Origin: Actinotalea soli | GTDB lineage: Bacteria; Actinomycetota; Actinomycetes; Actinomycetales; Cellulomonadaceae | NCBI RefSeq assembly: GCF_017565425.1 | Contig: NZ_JAGEMK010000001.1 | Location: forward strand, 62,001 to 126,000 | Direction of reading: 5' to 3' | Length of the DNA stretch: 64,000 nt | In this document: positions 46,956-55,600 of the stretch, piece after piece | How the letters are laid out: every line of letters starts with the position of its first letter | Numbering within the stretch: the first letter of the stretch is position 1 | Position numbers and translations under genes: made by a program | Notes under the pieces: model-generated | The model's database searches: none | What the model saw: the letters and a program-made list of their open reading frames with translations, nothing else | What the model was told of the DNA's origin: nothing

Positions 46956-48443
46956 GTGCGCAACCAGGTCCAGCTCATCACCTACGCCGACAGGCTCGGC
47001 GGGGACCTGCCGGGACTCTCCGCGCTGCTCCGTGAGCGCTTCGACGGGGTCTTCGGCGGAGTGCACGTCCTGCCGTTCTTCACGCCGTACGACGGCGCGG
47101 ACGCCGGGTTCGACCCCGAGGACCACACCGCTGTCGACCCTCGGCTGGGCAGCTGGCAGGACGTCCGGGACCTCGGCGACGGGCTGGACACGGTGGTCGA
47201 CGTGATCGTCAACCATGTCTCGGCGGACTCGGCCCAGGTCCTGGACGTGGTCTCGCGGGGTTCTGCGTCACCGTGGGCAGGCATGTTCCTGACGCTGGCC
47301 TCGGTCTTCCCCGACGGGGCGACCGAGCAGGACCTCGCCGCCATCTACCGCCCGCGACCTGGCCTGCCCTTCACCCCGATGACCTGGGGCGGGGAGCGGC
47401 GCCTGGTCTGGACGACCTTCACCCCGCAGCAGGTCGACCTCGACCTGTCCTCGCGCGAGGCCAAGGAGTACCTGGTCAGCATCCTCGACGCCCTGGCCGG
47501 CGCGAAGGTCTCGATGATCCGCCTGGACGCGGTGGGGTACGCCGTCAAGACCCCGGGCACCACGTGCTTCATGACCCCCGAGACCTTCGCCGTGATCGAC
47601 GAGCTGACCCTCCTGGCCCGCGAGCGCGGGCTCGAGGTCCTCGTCGAGGTGCACTCCTACTACCAGCGGCAGGTCGAGATCGGTCGCGCGGTGGATCGCG
47701 TGTACGACTTCGCCCTGCCGCCCCTCGTGCTGCACGCGGCGTACACGGGCGACCACGGTGCGTTGCTGCACTGGATGGGGATCCGACCCACCAACGCCGT
47801 GACCGTCCTGGACACCCATGACGGCATCGGCATCGTCGACGTGGGTCCTGACCAGACCGCCCCGGACCGCCCCGGCCTGCTCGAGCCGGCACAGCTGGAC
47901 GCCGTGGTGGAGGGCATCCATGCGGCGACCGGGGGAGCGAGCCGACGGGCGACCGGGTGGGCGGCCTCCAACCTCGACGTCTACCAGGTCAACTCGACCT
48001 TCTACGACGCCCTGGCCCGGGACGACCGCCGCTACCTCGCGGCCCGTGCCCTGCAGCTCTTCACCCCGGGCATCCCGCAGGTGTACTACGTGGGAGCCCT
48101 CGCGGGGCACAACGACCTCGACCTGCTCGAGAGCACCGGCGCCGGGCGCGACATCAACCGTCATCACTACACGCGCGAGGAGGTCGAGGCCGCTCTCGAG
48201 CGCCCCGTGGTCCGGGCGCTCTGCGCGCTCGCCCGGTTCCGCAACACCCTGGACGTCTTCGACGGTCGGTGCGAGGTCTCCCCGGGCCCGGACGGCGGCA
48301 TCGCCATCGCCTGGCAGGACGGTGACCGCCGAGCCTCGGTGACGGTGGACCTGGCGTCGGGGCAGACCGAGCTCACCTGGTCCGACGGGGCCGGACGCTC
48401 CGGGCGGACCACGGACCTCCTGGTCGACCCGCCGGTCGTCTGA
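46956..48443 (+). CDS. sucP: sucrose phosphorylase (GH13_18)
   Basis: The 495-residue enzyme would split sucrose with phosphate into glucose 1-phosphate and fructose. It closely follows the Bifidobacterium enzyme from memory: VQLITYADRLGGD, VLPFFTPYDGADAGFDP, nucleophile Asp191 in IRLDAVGY, acid/base Glu231 in LVEVHSYY and DTHDGIG. Related GH13_18 enzymes act on glucosylglycerate or glucosylglycerol, so specificity is likely but not certain. No signal peptide: it acts in the cytoplasm and needs a transporter that is not in the window. GTG 46956 follows AGGAGG by 5 nt. Confidence 0.92.
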   Translation: MRNQVQLITYADRLGGDLPGLSALLRERFDGVFGGVHVLPFFTPYDGADAGFDPEDHTAVDPRLGSWQDVRDLGDGLDTVVDVIVNHVSADSAQVLDVVSRGSASPWAGMFLTLASVFPDGATEQDLAAIYRPRPGLPFTPMTWGGERRLVWTTFTPQQVDLDLSSREAKEYLVSILDALAGAKVSMIRLDAVGYAVKTPGTTCFMTPETFAVIDELTLLARERGLEVLVEVHSYYQRQVEIGRAVDRVYDFALPPLVLHAAYTGDHGALLHWMGIRPTNAVTVLDTHDGIGIVDVGPDQTAPDRPGLLEPAQLDAVVEGIHAATGGASRRATGWAASNLDVYQVNSTFYDALARDDRRYLAARALQLFTPGIPQVYYVGALAGHNDLDLLESTGAGRDINRHHYTREEVEAALERPVVRALCALARFRNTLDVFDGRCEVSPGPDGGIAIAWQDGDRRASVTVDLASGQTELTWSDGAGRSGRTTDLLVDPPVV

Positions 48444-48444
48444 C

Positions 48445-48463
48445 CCGCCGAGGTCCCCGGCGG
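48445..48463. terminator. hairpin between convergent sucP and AI-2E transporter genes
   Basis: CCGCCG (48445-48450) pairs with CGGCGG (48458-48463) over a 7-nt loop directly after the sucP stop. Confidence 0.45.
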
Positions 48464-48481
48464 AGGGCCGTCAGGCTCAGA

Positions 48482-49615
48482 TCAGATCGCCGCGGCGGGG
48501 GAGTCCTCGGCGCTCCCGCGCTCGTCGGGCTCCTCGTGGGCCTCGCTGTGCTCGTCGTCGGCAGGGGCGTGCCACTCCTTGACCGCGGCCCAGGCGACAG
48601 CAGCGATCGGGACGGCGAGCAGCGCTCCGAGGATCCCCGCCAGGATGGTGCCGGCCGTCAGGGCCAGGAGGATGGCCAGCGGGTGCAGGGACAGCGCCTT
48701 GCCGATGACCACCGGGGCGAGCAGATCGCCCTCGAGCTGGTTGACCGCGATCACGACGATGACGACGATGAGCGCCGTCAGGGGCCCCTCAGCCACGAGG
48801 GCCACGAGGGCGGCGAACGTGCCGGCGACCGTGGCTCCCACGATGGGGACGAAGGCCCCGAGGAAGACGATGGTGGCCAGCGGCAGGGCGAGCGGCACCC
48901 CGAGGATCATCAGGGCCACGCCGATGACGACGGCGTCGACGAGTGCGACGATCGCCGTGCCGCGCACGTAGCGGCCCAGGACGTCCGTCGACTGGTTCCC
49001 GATGCGGCGAGCACGCTCCTTGCGCCGCTCGTCGAGGGGGGTGATGAGGAACTCCGAGATCCGGCGTCCGTCGCGAAGCAGGAAGAAGAGGACGACGATG
49101 CCGAGCAGGAGCCCCGCGATCACCTCGACGGCGGCGGTGGCACCGGCGACGGCCCCGCTCTGGAACCCCTCGCTCGTCAGGAGGTCCGTGCCTGCCTCCC
49201 GCGCGTCGGCGATCTGCTGCTCGCTGATGTCGAGCGGGCCCTCGAGCAGGAACTCCTCGAGCTGGTCGATGCCCTGGCTCGCCTGGTCGACCAGCTCGCC
49301 CCACTCGTCACGGATCCCGCGCCCCACGAGCCAGATCACCCCGCCGAGGGTGCCGAGCCCTGCGAGGAGCGCCGTCCAGGTCGCGAGGCCTGCCGGCCAA
49401 CGGTGTTCCCGCAGGAAGTGCACCACAGGGTTGACCGCCGCCGCGACGATCGTGGCGATGAGCACGGTGACCACGACGAGCCGGAGCTGAGTCAGGGCGA
49501 AGACGACACAGGCGACGAGGGCCAGGACGATGAGGCTCTGGGCGCTGCGCGTCGCCACCCGGCCGAGGCCGTCGGACCACAAGGTGCGCTGGCTGCCGGG
49601 ACCTCGGTCAGCCAT
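48482..49615 (-). CDS. AI-2E family transporter (UPF0118/PerM-like)
   Basis: The 377-residue membrane protein has about eight transmembrane helices. A central soluble part (WGELVDQASQGIDQLEEFLLEG) leads into the family core RRIGNQSTDVLGRYVRGTAIVALVDAVVIGVAL and PIVGATVAGTFAALVAL. The family includes AI-2 exporters and Na+/H+ antiporters, so the name does not prove quorum signalling. An acidic tail of 25 residues ends the protein. ATG 49615 has no clear ribosome site and lies 14 nt after the small membrane gene, so coupling is likely. Confidence 0.85.
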   Translation of the reverse strand: MADRGPGSQRTLWSDGLGRVATRSAQSLIVLALVACVVFALTQLRLVVVTVLIATIVAAAVNPVVHFLREHRWPAGLATWTALLAGLGTLGGVIWLVGRGIRDEWGELVDQASQGIDQLEEFLLEGPLDISEQQIADAREAGTDLLTSEGFQSGAVAGATAAVEVIAGLLLGIVVLFFLLRDGRRISEFLITPLDERRKERARRIGNQSTDVLGRYVRGTAIVALVDAVVIGVALMILGVPLALPLATIVFLGAFVPIVGATVAGTFAALVALVAEGPLTALIVVIVVIAVNQLEGDLLAPVVIGKALSLHPLAILLALTAGTILAGILGALLAVPIAAVAWAAVKEWHAPADDEHSEAHEEPDERGSAEDSPAAAI

Positions 49616-49629
49616 CGGTGCGCGCCCGG

Positions 49630-49800
49630 TCAAGAAGTCGGGGACGAACGTCGGCGCCCGAGCTTGAGCCACCCGAACAGGGCCGTCGCGGCCAGCAGCA
49701 CCAGGCCGATCACGAGCAGCCAGAGCAGGCCCTCGATGATCACGCCGAGCAGGGAGACGGCGAGCCAAGCGAGGAGCAGGACGACGATGAGGGTCTTCAT
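49630..49800 (-). CDS. small two-helix membrane protein
   Basis: The 56-residue protein consists of two hydrophobic helices (TLIVVLLLAWLAVSLLGVIIEGLLWLL split by a short turn, then VIGLVLLAATALFGWLKL) and a basic tail (GRRRSS). It resembles hydrophobic small proteins often annotated as hypothetical in actinobacteria. The ribosome site GGGAGGGTGAGGGG directly precedes ATG 49800. It forms an operon with the AI-2E-type transporter 14 nt downstream and could be a partner of it, though that is inference only. Confidence 0.75.
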   Translation of the reverse strand: MKTLIVVLLLAWLAVSLLGVIIEGLLWLLVIGLVLLAATALFGWLKLGRRRSSPTS

Positions 49801-49816
49801 CCCCTCACCCTCCCAT

Positions 49817-49851
49817 CGGTGTCCCGGTCCGGCATGTCGACCGGGACACCG
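49817..49851 (-). terminator. 13-bp hairpin after the oxygenase gene
   Basis: CGGTGTCCCGGTC pairs perfectly with GACCGGGACACCG over a 9-nt loop. On the minus strand it lies 17 nt after the oxygenase stop and 16 nt before the small membrane-protein ATG. Confidence 0.65.
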
Positions 49852-49868
49852 CGGGGCAGGGAGAAGGG

Positions 49869-50891
49869 TCAGCGCCCCCCGACGAGCTCGCGCAGATGCT
49901 GGTGGTGGGCGTCGACGACGTTGGGGTGCGCGCGGACCCGGCTCTTGAGCGCGTTGTACCCGTACTCGCCCCGGATCTCGTCCTCGTCGGGGTCGAGGGC
50001 GATGCCGGGGGCCTGGGCCGCGAGTTCGGTCGGCAGCTGCAGGCGGGGGAAGACGGCGTCGAGGGACGGGTTGTGGAAGTACGGGACGGAGATCCGGTCG
50101 GTACCCGGCTCGGGGGCCAGGACGCGGTGCCGCGTGGCTCGGAGGTACCCGTCGGTCGCCCACTCGAGCATCTCGCCGATGTTCACGATGAGGGCGTCCT
50201 CGACGGGAGGGGCGTCGAGGGCCTCGCCCTGGTACTCGACCTGGAGGCCGCGTCGGCCCGGCTCGACGAGCAGGAGGGTCAGAACGCCGAAGTCGCTGTG
50301 CCAGCCCACCCCTTGCTGCGTCCCACCCTCGGTGCGGCCCGGGTACCTGACGACCTTCGTGAGCGCGGCCGGCTCGTCCCCGAAGGCGGGGTCGAAGACG
50401 TCCTCGGCCTGCCCGAGGGAGCGTGCCCAGGCGTGAAGGAGGCGGTCGGCGATCCCGCCCATGGTCGTGTTCCACGCCGTGACGACCTCGCGCAGCTCGG
50501 GGAGCTGGGAGGGCCAGAGGTTCGGGCCCTGCAGGACGTTGTAGGGCGGGTGCCCCGGTCCGGTGGGCAGCACCGGGCGCTCGGGCCCGATGTCGATCTG
50601 CTCGCGCCAGTCCACCTTGCCCTGGGTGAGCTCGCCGCCGACGCGGGTGTAGCCACGGAAGTGGGGGCTGGCGGTGTTCTCGATCGCGAACTTGTCCTGC
50701 TCGGGGAGTGCGAAGAACTCGCGGGCGACCTCGATCACGCGACGGGTCAGGTCGCGCCCCGCGCCATGGCCGACGAGGTAGAAGAAGCCGTAGTCGTGGG
50801 TCGCCTCGCGCAGCGAGGTCGCGAAGTCCTCGGCGGTCGCGGGGTCGTCTGCTCGGGACAGGTCGAGGACAGGCAGGGTCAAGGAGGTCAT
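49869..50891 (-). CDS. isopenicillin N synthase-like 2-oxoglutarate/Fe(II) oxygenase
   Basis: The 340-residue protein has the double-stranded beta-helix oxygenase motifs: His198 and Asp200 in GWHSDFGVLTLL, His255 in RATRHRV, and 2-oxoglutarate-binding Arg266 in RISVPYF. The N-terminal DIOX_N part shows LPVLDLS and GFFYLVGHG. Members hydroxylate, desaturate or cleave small molecules; the substrate is unknown. The usual bacterial annotation comes only from fold similarity to isopenicillin N synthase. A leaderless mini-ORF with a Cys-Leu-Cys end lies 50 nt upstream, suggesting expression rises when cysteine is scarce. A hairpin terminator follows. Confidence 0.9.
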   Translation of the reverse strand: MTSLTLPVLDLSRADDPATAEDFATSLREATHDYGFFYLVGHGAGRDLTRRVIEVAREFFALPEQDKFAIENTASPHFRGYTRVGGELTQGKVDWREQIDIGPERPVLPTGPGHPPYNVLQGPNLWPSQLPELREVVTAWNTTMGGIADRLLHAWARSLGQAEDVFDPAFGDEPAALTKVVRYPGRTEGGTQQGVGWHSDFGVLTLLLVEPGRRGLQVEYQGEALDAPPVEDALIVNIGEMLEWATDGYLRATRHRVLAPEPGTDRISVPYFHNPSLDAVFPRLQLPTELAAQAPGIALDPDEDEIRGEYGYNALKSRVRAHPNVVDAHHQHLRELVGGR

Positions 50892-50941
50892 GGGAGATGC
50901 CTTACTGGTGAGTCGGGGGGGCTGGTCTGGGAGTCACGCGC

Positions 50942-51013
50942 TCAGCGCGGACACAGACAGCTCCCGGTGCGCAGCAGGTCCACATGGACGCGGCGCACGA
51001 GGACCAGAGGCAT
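50942..51013 (-). CDS. cysteine-containing leader peptide (putative attenuator)
   Basis: This 23-residue ORF reads MPLVLVRRVHVDLLRTG followed by SCLCPR. The RR-x-HVDLLR core and cysteine codons just before the stop recall the actinobacterial leader peptides placed before cysteine and sulfur-assimilation genes. ATG 51013 lies 6 nt after TAACCT (51020-51025), so the mRNA would be leaderless and start at this ATG. The stop codon sits in the loop of a CGCGC/GCGCG hairpin. The 2-oxoglutarate oxygenase gene begins 50 nt later. Role and ligand are inferred. Confidence 0.75.
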   Translation of the reverse strand: MPLVLVRRVHVDLLRTGSCLCPR

Positions 51014-51019
51014 GGCAGC

Positions 51020-51025
51020 AGGTTA
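51020..51025 (-). promoter_or_regulatory. -10 box (TAACCT) for the leader peptide-oxygenase transcript
   Basis: On the minus strand TAACCT lies 6 nt before the leader ATG 51013. It is about 40 bp from the divergent hydrolase promoter. Confidence 0.6.
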
Positions 51026-51065
51026 CCCGCTCCGGCGCCCTGGGGCGCGCACCCGTCCGCCGTCC

Positions 51066-51071
51066 TAGGCT
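51066..51071 (+). promoter_or_regulatory. -10 box (TAGGCT), leaderless start of hydrolase
   Basis: TAGGCT lies 8 nt before GTG 51080. Confidence 0.55.
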
Positions 51072-51079
51072 CGGTCCTC

Positions 51080-51883
51080 GTGAGCACCGCGACCGCACCC
51101 ATCAGCACGACCGCCGTCGGTGACGCGGGCGTCCCCGTGGTGTTCCTGCACGGCCTCTTCGGCCAAGGGCGGAACTTCATGCAGATCGCGAAGGCCCTCC
51201 AGCCCGAGGCCCGGTCGCTGCTGGTCGACCTGCCCAACCACGGGCGCTCGGTGTGGACCGAGCGCTTCGAGTATGACGAGATGGCCGACCTCGTCGCGGA
51301 GGCCCTCGCCACGGGCATCGCCGCTGACGGGCCCGTGCACGTCGTCGGGCACTCGATGGGCGGCAAGGTCGCCATGGTGCTCGCGCTGCGCCACCCCGAC
51401 CTCGTCGACCGGCTCGCCGTCGTCGACATCGCCCCGACGTCCGGCGGCTCGCTCGGGGAGTTCGCCCACCTGCTCGACGCCCTGGCCGCGATCGACACCT
51501 CGACCCTCTCCGGGCGCGTCGAGGCGGACGAGCGCCTGGCCGAACGGGTCGACGACCCGCGCGTCCGAGGGTTCCTCCTGCAGAACCTGCGCCCCGAGGG
51601 GGGGACCTTCCGCTGGCTGGCCAACCTCGAGCTGCTGCGGAACGAGCTCCCGGCCATCGGTGGCTTCCCCGCCACCGGTGGGGCCACGTTCGACCACCCG
51701 GTGCTGTGGGTCGCCGGTGAGCGGTCCGACTACGTCCGGCCCGAGCACGGCCCCCTCATGCGAGGGCTCTTCCCGCGGACGACTCTCGTGACCGTGCGGG
51801 ACGCCGGGCACTGGGTGCACTCGGAGCAGCCGGAGACGTTCGTGTCGACCTTGCGTGCCTTCCTCGTCGCACCCGCACGGTGA
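51080..51883 (+). CDS. alpha/beta fold hydrolase
   Basis: The 267-residue protein has the oxyanion-hole motif FLHGLFGQGRNF, nucleophile elbow GHSMGGKVAM and catalytic His in VRDAGHWVHSEQP, with a helical lid between. It resembles the YbfF/esterase group. The substrate is unknown. GTG 51080 follows the leaderless promoter box; the frame is open upstream to 50984 but would then overlap the leader peptide and promoters. It diverges from the oxygenase unit. Confidence 0.88.
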   Translation: MSTATAPISTTAVGDAGVPVVFLHGLFGQGRNFMQIAKALQPEARSLLVDLPNHGRSVWTERFEYDEMADLVAEALATGIAADGPVHVVGHSMGGKVAMVLALRHPDLVDRLAVVDIAPTSGGSLGEFAHLLDALAAIDTSTLSGRVEADERLAERVDDPRVRGFLLQNLRPEGGTFRWLANLELLRNELPAIGGFPATGGATFDHPVLWVAGERSDYVRPEHGPLMRGLFPRTTLVTVRDAGHWVHSEQPETFVSTLRAFLVAPAR

Positions 51884-51950
51884 TCGTTCCGCCTGAACCT
51901 CCGGTCGATGAATCGTGACGAAGGCATGTTCTTCGGGGGCCTGGTGCATA

Positions 51951-51956
51951 TACCCT
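51951..51956 (+). promoter_or_regulatory. candidate -10 box (TACCCT) for cytidylyltransferase gene
   Basis: TACCCT in a locally A/T-rich stretch (GCATATACCCTGAAA) would give an 80-nt leader containing the nested hairpin at 51979-52025. Confidence 0.4.
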
Positions 51957-51978
51957 GAAACGGACACATCAGGCAAAC

Positions 51979-52025
51979 CCTGACAGAGGCCCTCGCGGAC
52001 GCGGGCCTCAGGACGTCGTGTCAGG
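51979..52025 (+). other. nested hairpin in 5' leader of cytidylyltransferase gene
   Basis: An outer stem CCTGACA/TGTCAGG (51979-51985 with 52019-52025) encloses an inner stem GAGGCCC/GGGCCTC (51986-51992 with 52003-52009). The left arms are directly adjacent and the right arms are 9 nt apart. The ribosome site follows within 10 nt. Confidence 0.5.
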
Positions 52026-52043
52026 TCGGCAGCGGAGGGCCGC

Positions 52044-52514
52044 ATGGTCCACTCGGAGGGCAGGGCGCGCACGGGCGTGGTCGGCTACGTCCCTGGTGGA
52101 TTCGACATGCTCCACGTGGGCCACCTGAACATCCTGCGAGCCGCGCGTGCGCGCTGCGAGCGCCTGGTCGTCGGGGTGGCCACGGACGAGGCCCTCGTGG
52201 CCATGAAGGGTCGCGCGCCGGTGATCCCGCACCGCGAGCGCCTCGAGCTCGTCGCGAGCGTCAGGTTCGTCGACGACGTCGTGACGGACTTCTCGCAGGA
52301 CAAGCGGATCGCGTGGCGTCACCATCCGTTCGACGTCCTCTTCAAGGGGGACGACTGGCTCGGCACGCGCAAAGGAGAGCGTCTTGAGGCAGAGATGGCC
52401 GAGGTCGGTGCTCGCGTGGTCTACCTGCCGTACACGCCGTCCACGTCGTCGACGATGCTGCGCCAGTTCCTGACGACGGACATCGCGGGGGGCGGCCGTG
52501 CGACCGGGGGGTGA
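52044..52514 (+). CDS. TagD-like glycerol-3-phosphate/alcohol-phosphate cytidylyltransferase
   Basis: The 156-residue nucleotidyltransferase has the HxGH motif in GGFDMLHVGHLNIL, the LFKGDDWLGTRKGE segment and the closing STSSTMLR, matching TagD in order. TagD makes CDP-glycerol for teichoic acids; related enzymes activate other alcohol phosphates with CTP. It starts the surface polysaccharide region, and a CDP-alcohol phosphotransferase lies at 58508-59245, so a CDP-alcohol intermediate is inferred. CGGAGGG precedes ATG 52044. The exact alcohol is unknown. Confidence 0.85.
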   Translation: MVHSEGRARTGVVGYVPGGFDMLHVGHLNILRAARARCERLVVGVATDEALVAMKGRAPVIPHRERLELVASVRFVDDVVTDFSQDKRIAWRHHPFDVLFKGDDWLGTRKGERLEAEMAEVGARVVYLPYTPSTSSTMLRQFLTTDIAGGGRATGG

Positions 52515-52531
52515 GTCGACACGGCAGGGGC

Positions 52532-52552
52532 GACGGGGCGGCCCCTCCCGTC
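52532..52552 (+). terminator. candidate hairpin after cytidylyltransferase gene
   Basis: GACGGG pairs with CCCGTC (52532-52537 with 52547-52552), with an inner GGGG/CCCC, 18 nt after the stop. Confidence 0.35.
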
Positions 52553-52590
52553 CTGGCGCGCGGCTGACGGCACGGACGAGATGTGCAGGA

Positions 52591-52618
52591 CGACCGACCG
52601 ACCGGCCGGCCGACCGAG
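52591..52618 (+). repeat. imperfect 4-base tandem repeat
   Basis: Seven units of CGAC, CGGC or CGAG run in tandem, 38 nt before the start of the large secreted-protein gene. It is outside any coding frame I accept. Confidence 0.5.
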
Positions 52619-52655
52619 GTGGACAGGTCGCGGCTGGCCGCGGAACGGAGTCGAG

Positions 52656-55600
52656 ATGAATCCCTCACGGCAGCTCGGCAGTGCCCCGGCGGACGCGCCC
52701 CGGCGGAAGCTCGGTCACGCACGGCGGTGGTCTCGGCTCCGTCGGACCACGGTCCTGGCCATCGTCCTGGCCATGGCGGTCGTCGGCCTGCCCACGGTCG
52801 CCCAGGCCCAGGAGTCCACCGTCTCGGCCACGGCGTCGAGCCTCTGGCAGACGAACGGCATCGTCCGCACGGTGGCCTACGCGAACGGCAAGATCTTCGC
52901 CGGCGGAGAGTTCAGCACCGTGCGGCCCCCGGGGGCGAGTGCCGGGTCGCACGAGGTGCCCCGCCCGTTCCTGGCGGCGTTCGACGCGCAGTCCGGCGCC
53001 CTGATCGCGTCCTGGAACCCGGCTCCCAACGCCCGCGTGTTCTCCTTGGCCGCGTCGCCGGACGGGTCACGCCTCTACGTCGGCGGTGACTTCACGAGCA
53101 TCGCCGGTGCGGGCCGTGGCCGCATCGCAGCCTTCGACACGAGCACCCTCGCGCTGCAGCCGAACTTCGCCCCGTACGTGAGCTATCGGGTGACCGCACT
53201 GGCCGCCGACGCCGACACGGTGTACCTCGGAGGCTCCTTCGGACTCGTCGCGGGGCAGACGCGCAACCGCCTGGCAGCGGTCGCGCGCAGCAACGGCAGC
53301 CTCCGCGCCTGGGACCCCAACGCCAACTGGGACGTCTACGACCTCGACGTGTCACCGTCCACCAGCACCGTCTACCTCGGCGGCAACTTCGACACCATCG
53401 GAGGGACCCCGAGCCGTGCCGTGGCGGCCGTCGACACCGACCTCGGTGCTCAGCGCGCGTTCCCCGCCAGGTCGGCGATGCCCCGCGTCACCTCCTCGTG
53501 CAACTCCAAGGTCCGCGACGTGCTCGTCGACCCCTCGGGCGTCTACTTCGCCGCGGCGGGTGACGGCGGGGGGTGCTTCGACGGCACCTTCGCCGCCGAG
53601 CTGGACGACGGGAGCCTGCGCTGGCGCAACGCGTGTCTCGGGGCGACCGAGTCCCTCGCCATGGTCAAGGGATCCCTCTACAAGGGTGCTCACGTGCACG
53701 ACTGCAGCTCCGAGGGGGAGTTCGGGGAGTCCCGGCCGCACCGCTTCCTCATGGTCGCCGACCCCGCGACGGGCAAGAACGGCCCCTGGTGGCCGAACAC
53801 CAACGCCGCGGGGTCCACCCAGGTGGGGCCGTTGGGCATGGCCACCGACGGGACCCAGCTCGTCGTGGGAGGTGACTTCACCCTCGTCAACGGCCAGGGG
53901 CAGCAGGGCCTGGCCCGGTTCGCCGCCGGTCCGGACACGCCTCCGCGTCGGCCGGCGACCCCGAGCGCCAGGACCGTCGGCGTCGGCAAGGTCAAGGTGG
54001 TCTTCCCCGCGACGCTGGACAACGACGACGAGAACCTCACCTACCGGCTGTACCGGGCGGGTCGGAGCACCCCGATCTGGACCACCACCATGCGCTCGAT
54101 CTGGTGGCAGGTGCCCACGGCATCGTTCGTCGACACGGGGCTCACGCCGGGGACCGACGTCGCCTACCGTGTCGAGGCCACGGACGGCACCACGACCGTC
54201 CAGTCCTTCTGGACCAACTACCTCACGGTGTCCGCGACGGAGCCGACGTACCCGGAGCTCGTCGAGGCCGACGGCGCCGCCTCGCTGTGGCGGTTCGAGG
54301 ACTCCTCGGGTCCGGTGCTCGACGCGATCGGCACCAACGACGCCACCGCGACCTCCGTCGTGCGTGGCACCGACGCGGGGGTCCTGGCCGGCACCTACGG
54401 GGGACGGTTCAGCTCGAGCAGCCGGGTCGTCGCGCAGCAGCGGATGGCGGGACCGCAGCAGTTCACCGCCGAGGGCTGGGTCAGGACGACCAGCACCCTC
54501 GGAGGCAAGATCCTCGGCTTCGGCAGCAGCGCGACCGGCAGCAGCTCGAGCTACGACCGTCACATGTACCTGGGGACCGATGGTCGGGTGACGGCGGGCG
54601 TGTACAGCGGGGCCACCCGCACCGTGCGGTCGACGGCGCGTGTCAACGACGGTCAGTGGCACCACGTCGCGATGACCTTCACCCCCGGGAGGCTCGAGCT
54701 CTTCGTCGACGGGGTCTCCCAGGGCACGACCCCGGCCCCGTCCGCAGAGAGCTACCAGGGCTACTGGCGCATCGGCAACGACAACCTGAACGGGTGGCCG
54801 AACGCCGGGGCCGTGAACGGGCTGAACGGCACCATCGACGAGGTGGCCGTGTACCCGCACGCCCTCTCGGCCGCCGACATCGCGCACCACCACCGTCTCG
54901 GAGCGGGCCTGCCCGCGCCGGAGAACGTGGTGCCGGTGGCCTCGTTCACCTCTTCGGTGGACGAGCTCACCGTGTCCGTGGACGGGTCGGCGTCGAGCGA
55001 CCCCGACGGTCAGGTCGTCTCGTACGCGTGGTCGTGGGGTGATGGGCAGTCCACGCCTGCGTCCTCGTCCTCCACGGCGACCCACACCTACGCCGAGCCC
55101 GGTGAGTACGTCGTGCGGTTGACCGTGACCGACGACCGTGGGGGGACGGCGCAGCAGAGCAAGGACGTCGTGGTCACGGCGCCGGAGAACGTGGTGCCGG
55201 TGGCCTCGTTCACCTCCTCGGCGGACGAGCTCACCGTGTCCGTGGACGGGTCGGCGTCGAGCGACCCCGACGGTCAGGTCGTCTCGTACGCGTGGTCGTG
55301 GGGTGATGGGCAGTCCACGCCCGCGTCCTCGTCCCCCACGGCGACCCACACGTACGCCCAGCCCGGTGAGTACGCCGTGCGGTTGACCGTGACCGACGAC
55401 GACGGGGTTACCGGGGAGGTCACCGAGGCGGTGGTCGTCACGGGCCCGCCCGCGACGACCACCCTCGTCGAGGACACCTTCGAGCGCACGGTGACCAACG
55501 GGCTCGGGTCCGCCGAGACCGGCGGTGCGTGGTCGGTCGCCGGGACGGTGTCGCGCTACGGGGTCGGCGACGGGCTCGGGTGGTTGTCGATGGCGAGCCC

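Noticed and set aside
48482-49615. Quorum-sensing AI-2 exporter
   Set aside because: Family membership alone does not show AI-2 transport; members include ion antiporters, and no lux or lsr genes are present.
49869-50891. Beta-lactam biosynthesis gene (isopenicillin N synthase)
   Set aside because: Only the oxygenase fold and metal ligands match; no ACV synthetase or other beta-lactam genes are nearby.
51908-51958. Sixteen-residue ORF before the cytidylyltransferase gene
   Set aside because: It lies upstream of the predicted promoter and has neither a ribosome site nor a -10 box; probably chance.
52591-52618. Phase-variable tetranucleotide tract
   Set aside because: The units are imperfect and lie outside the coding frame and ribosome site, so switching by slippage is unlikely.
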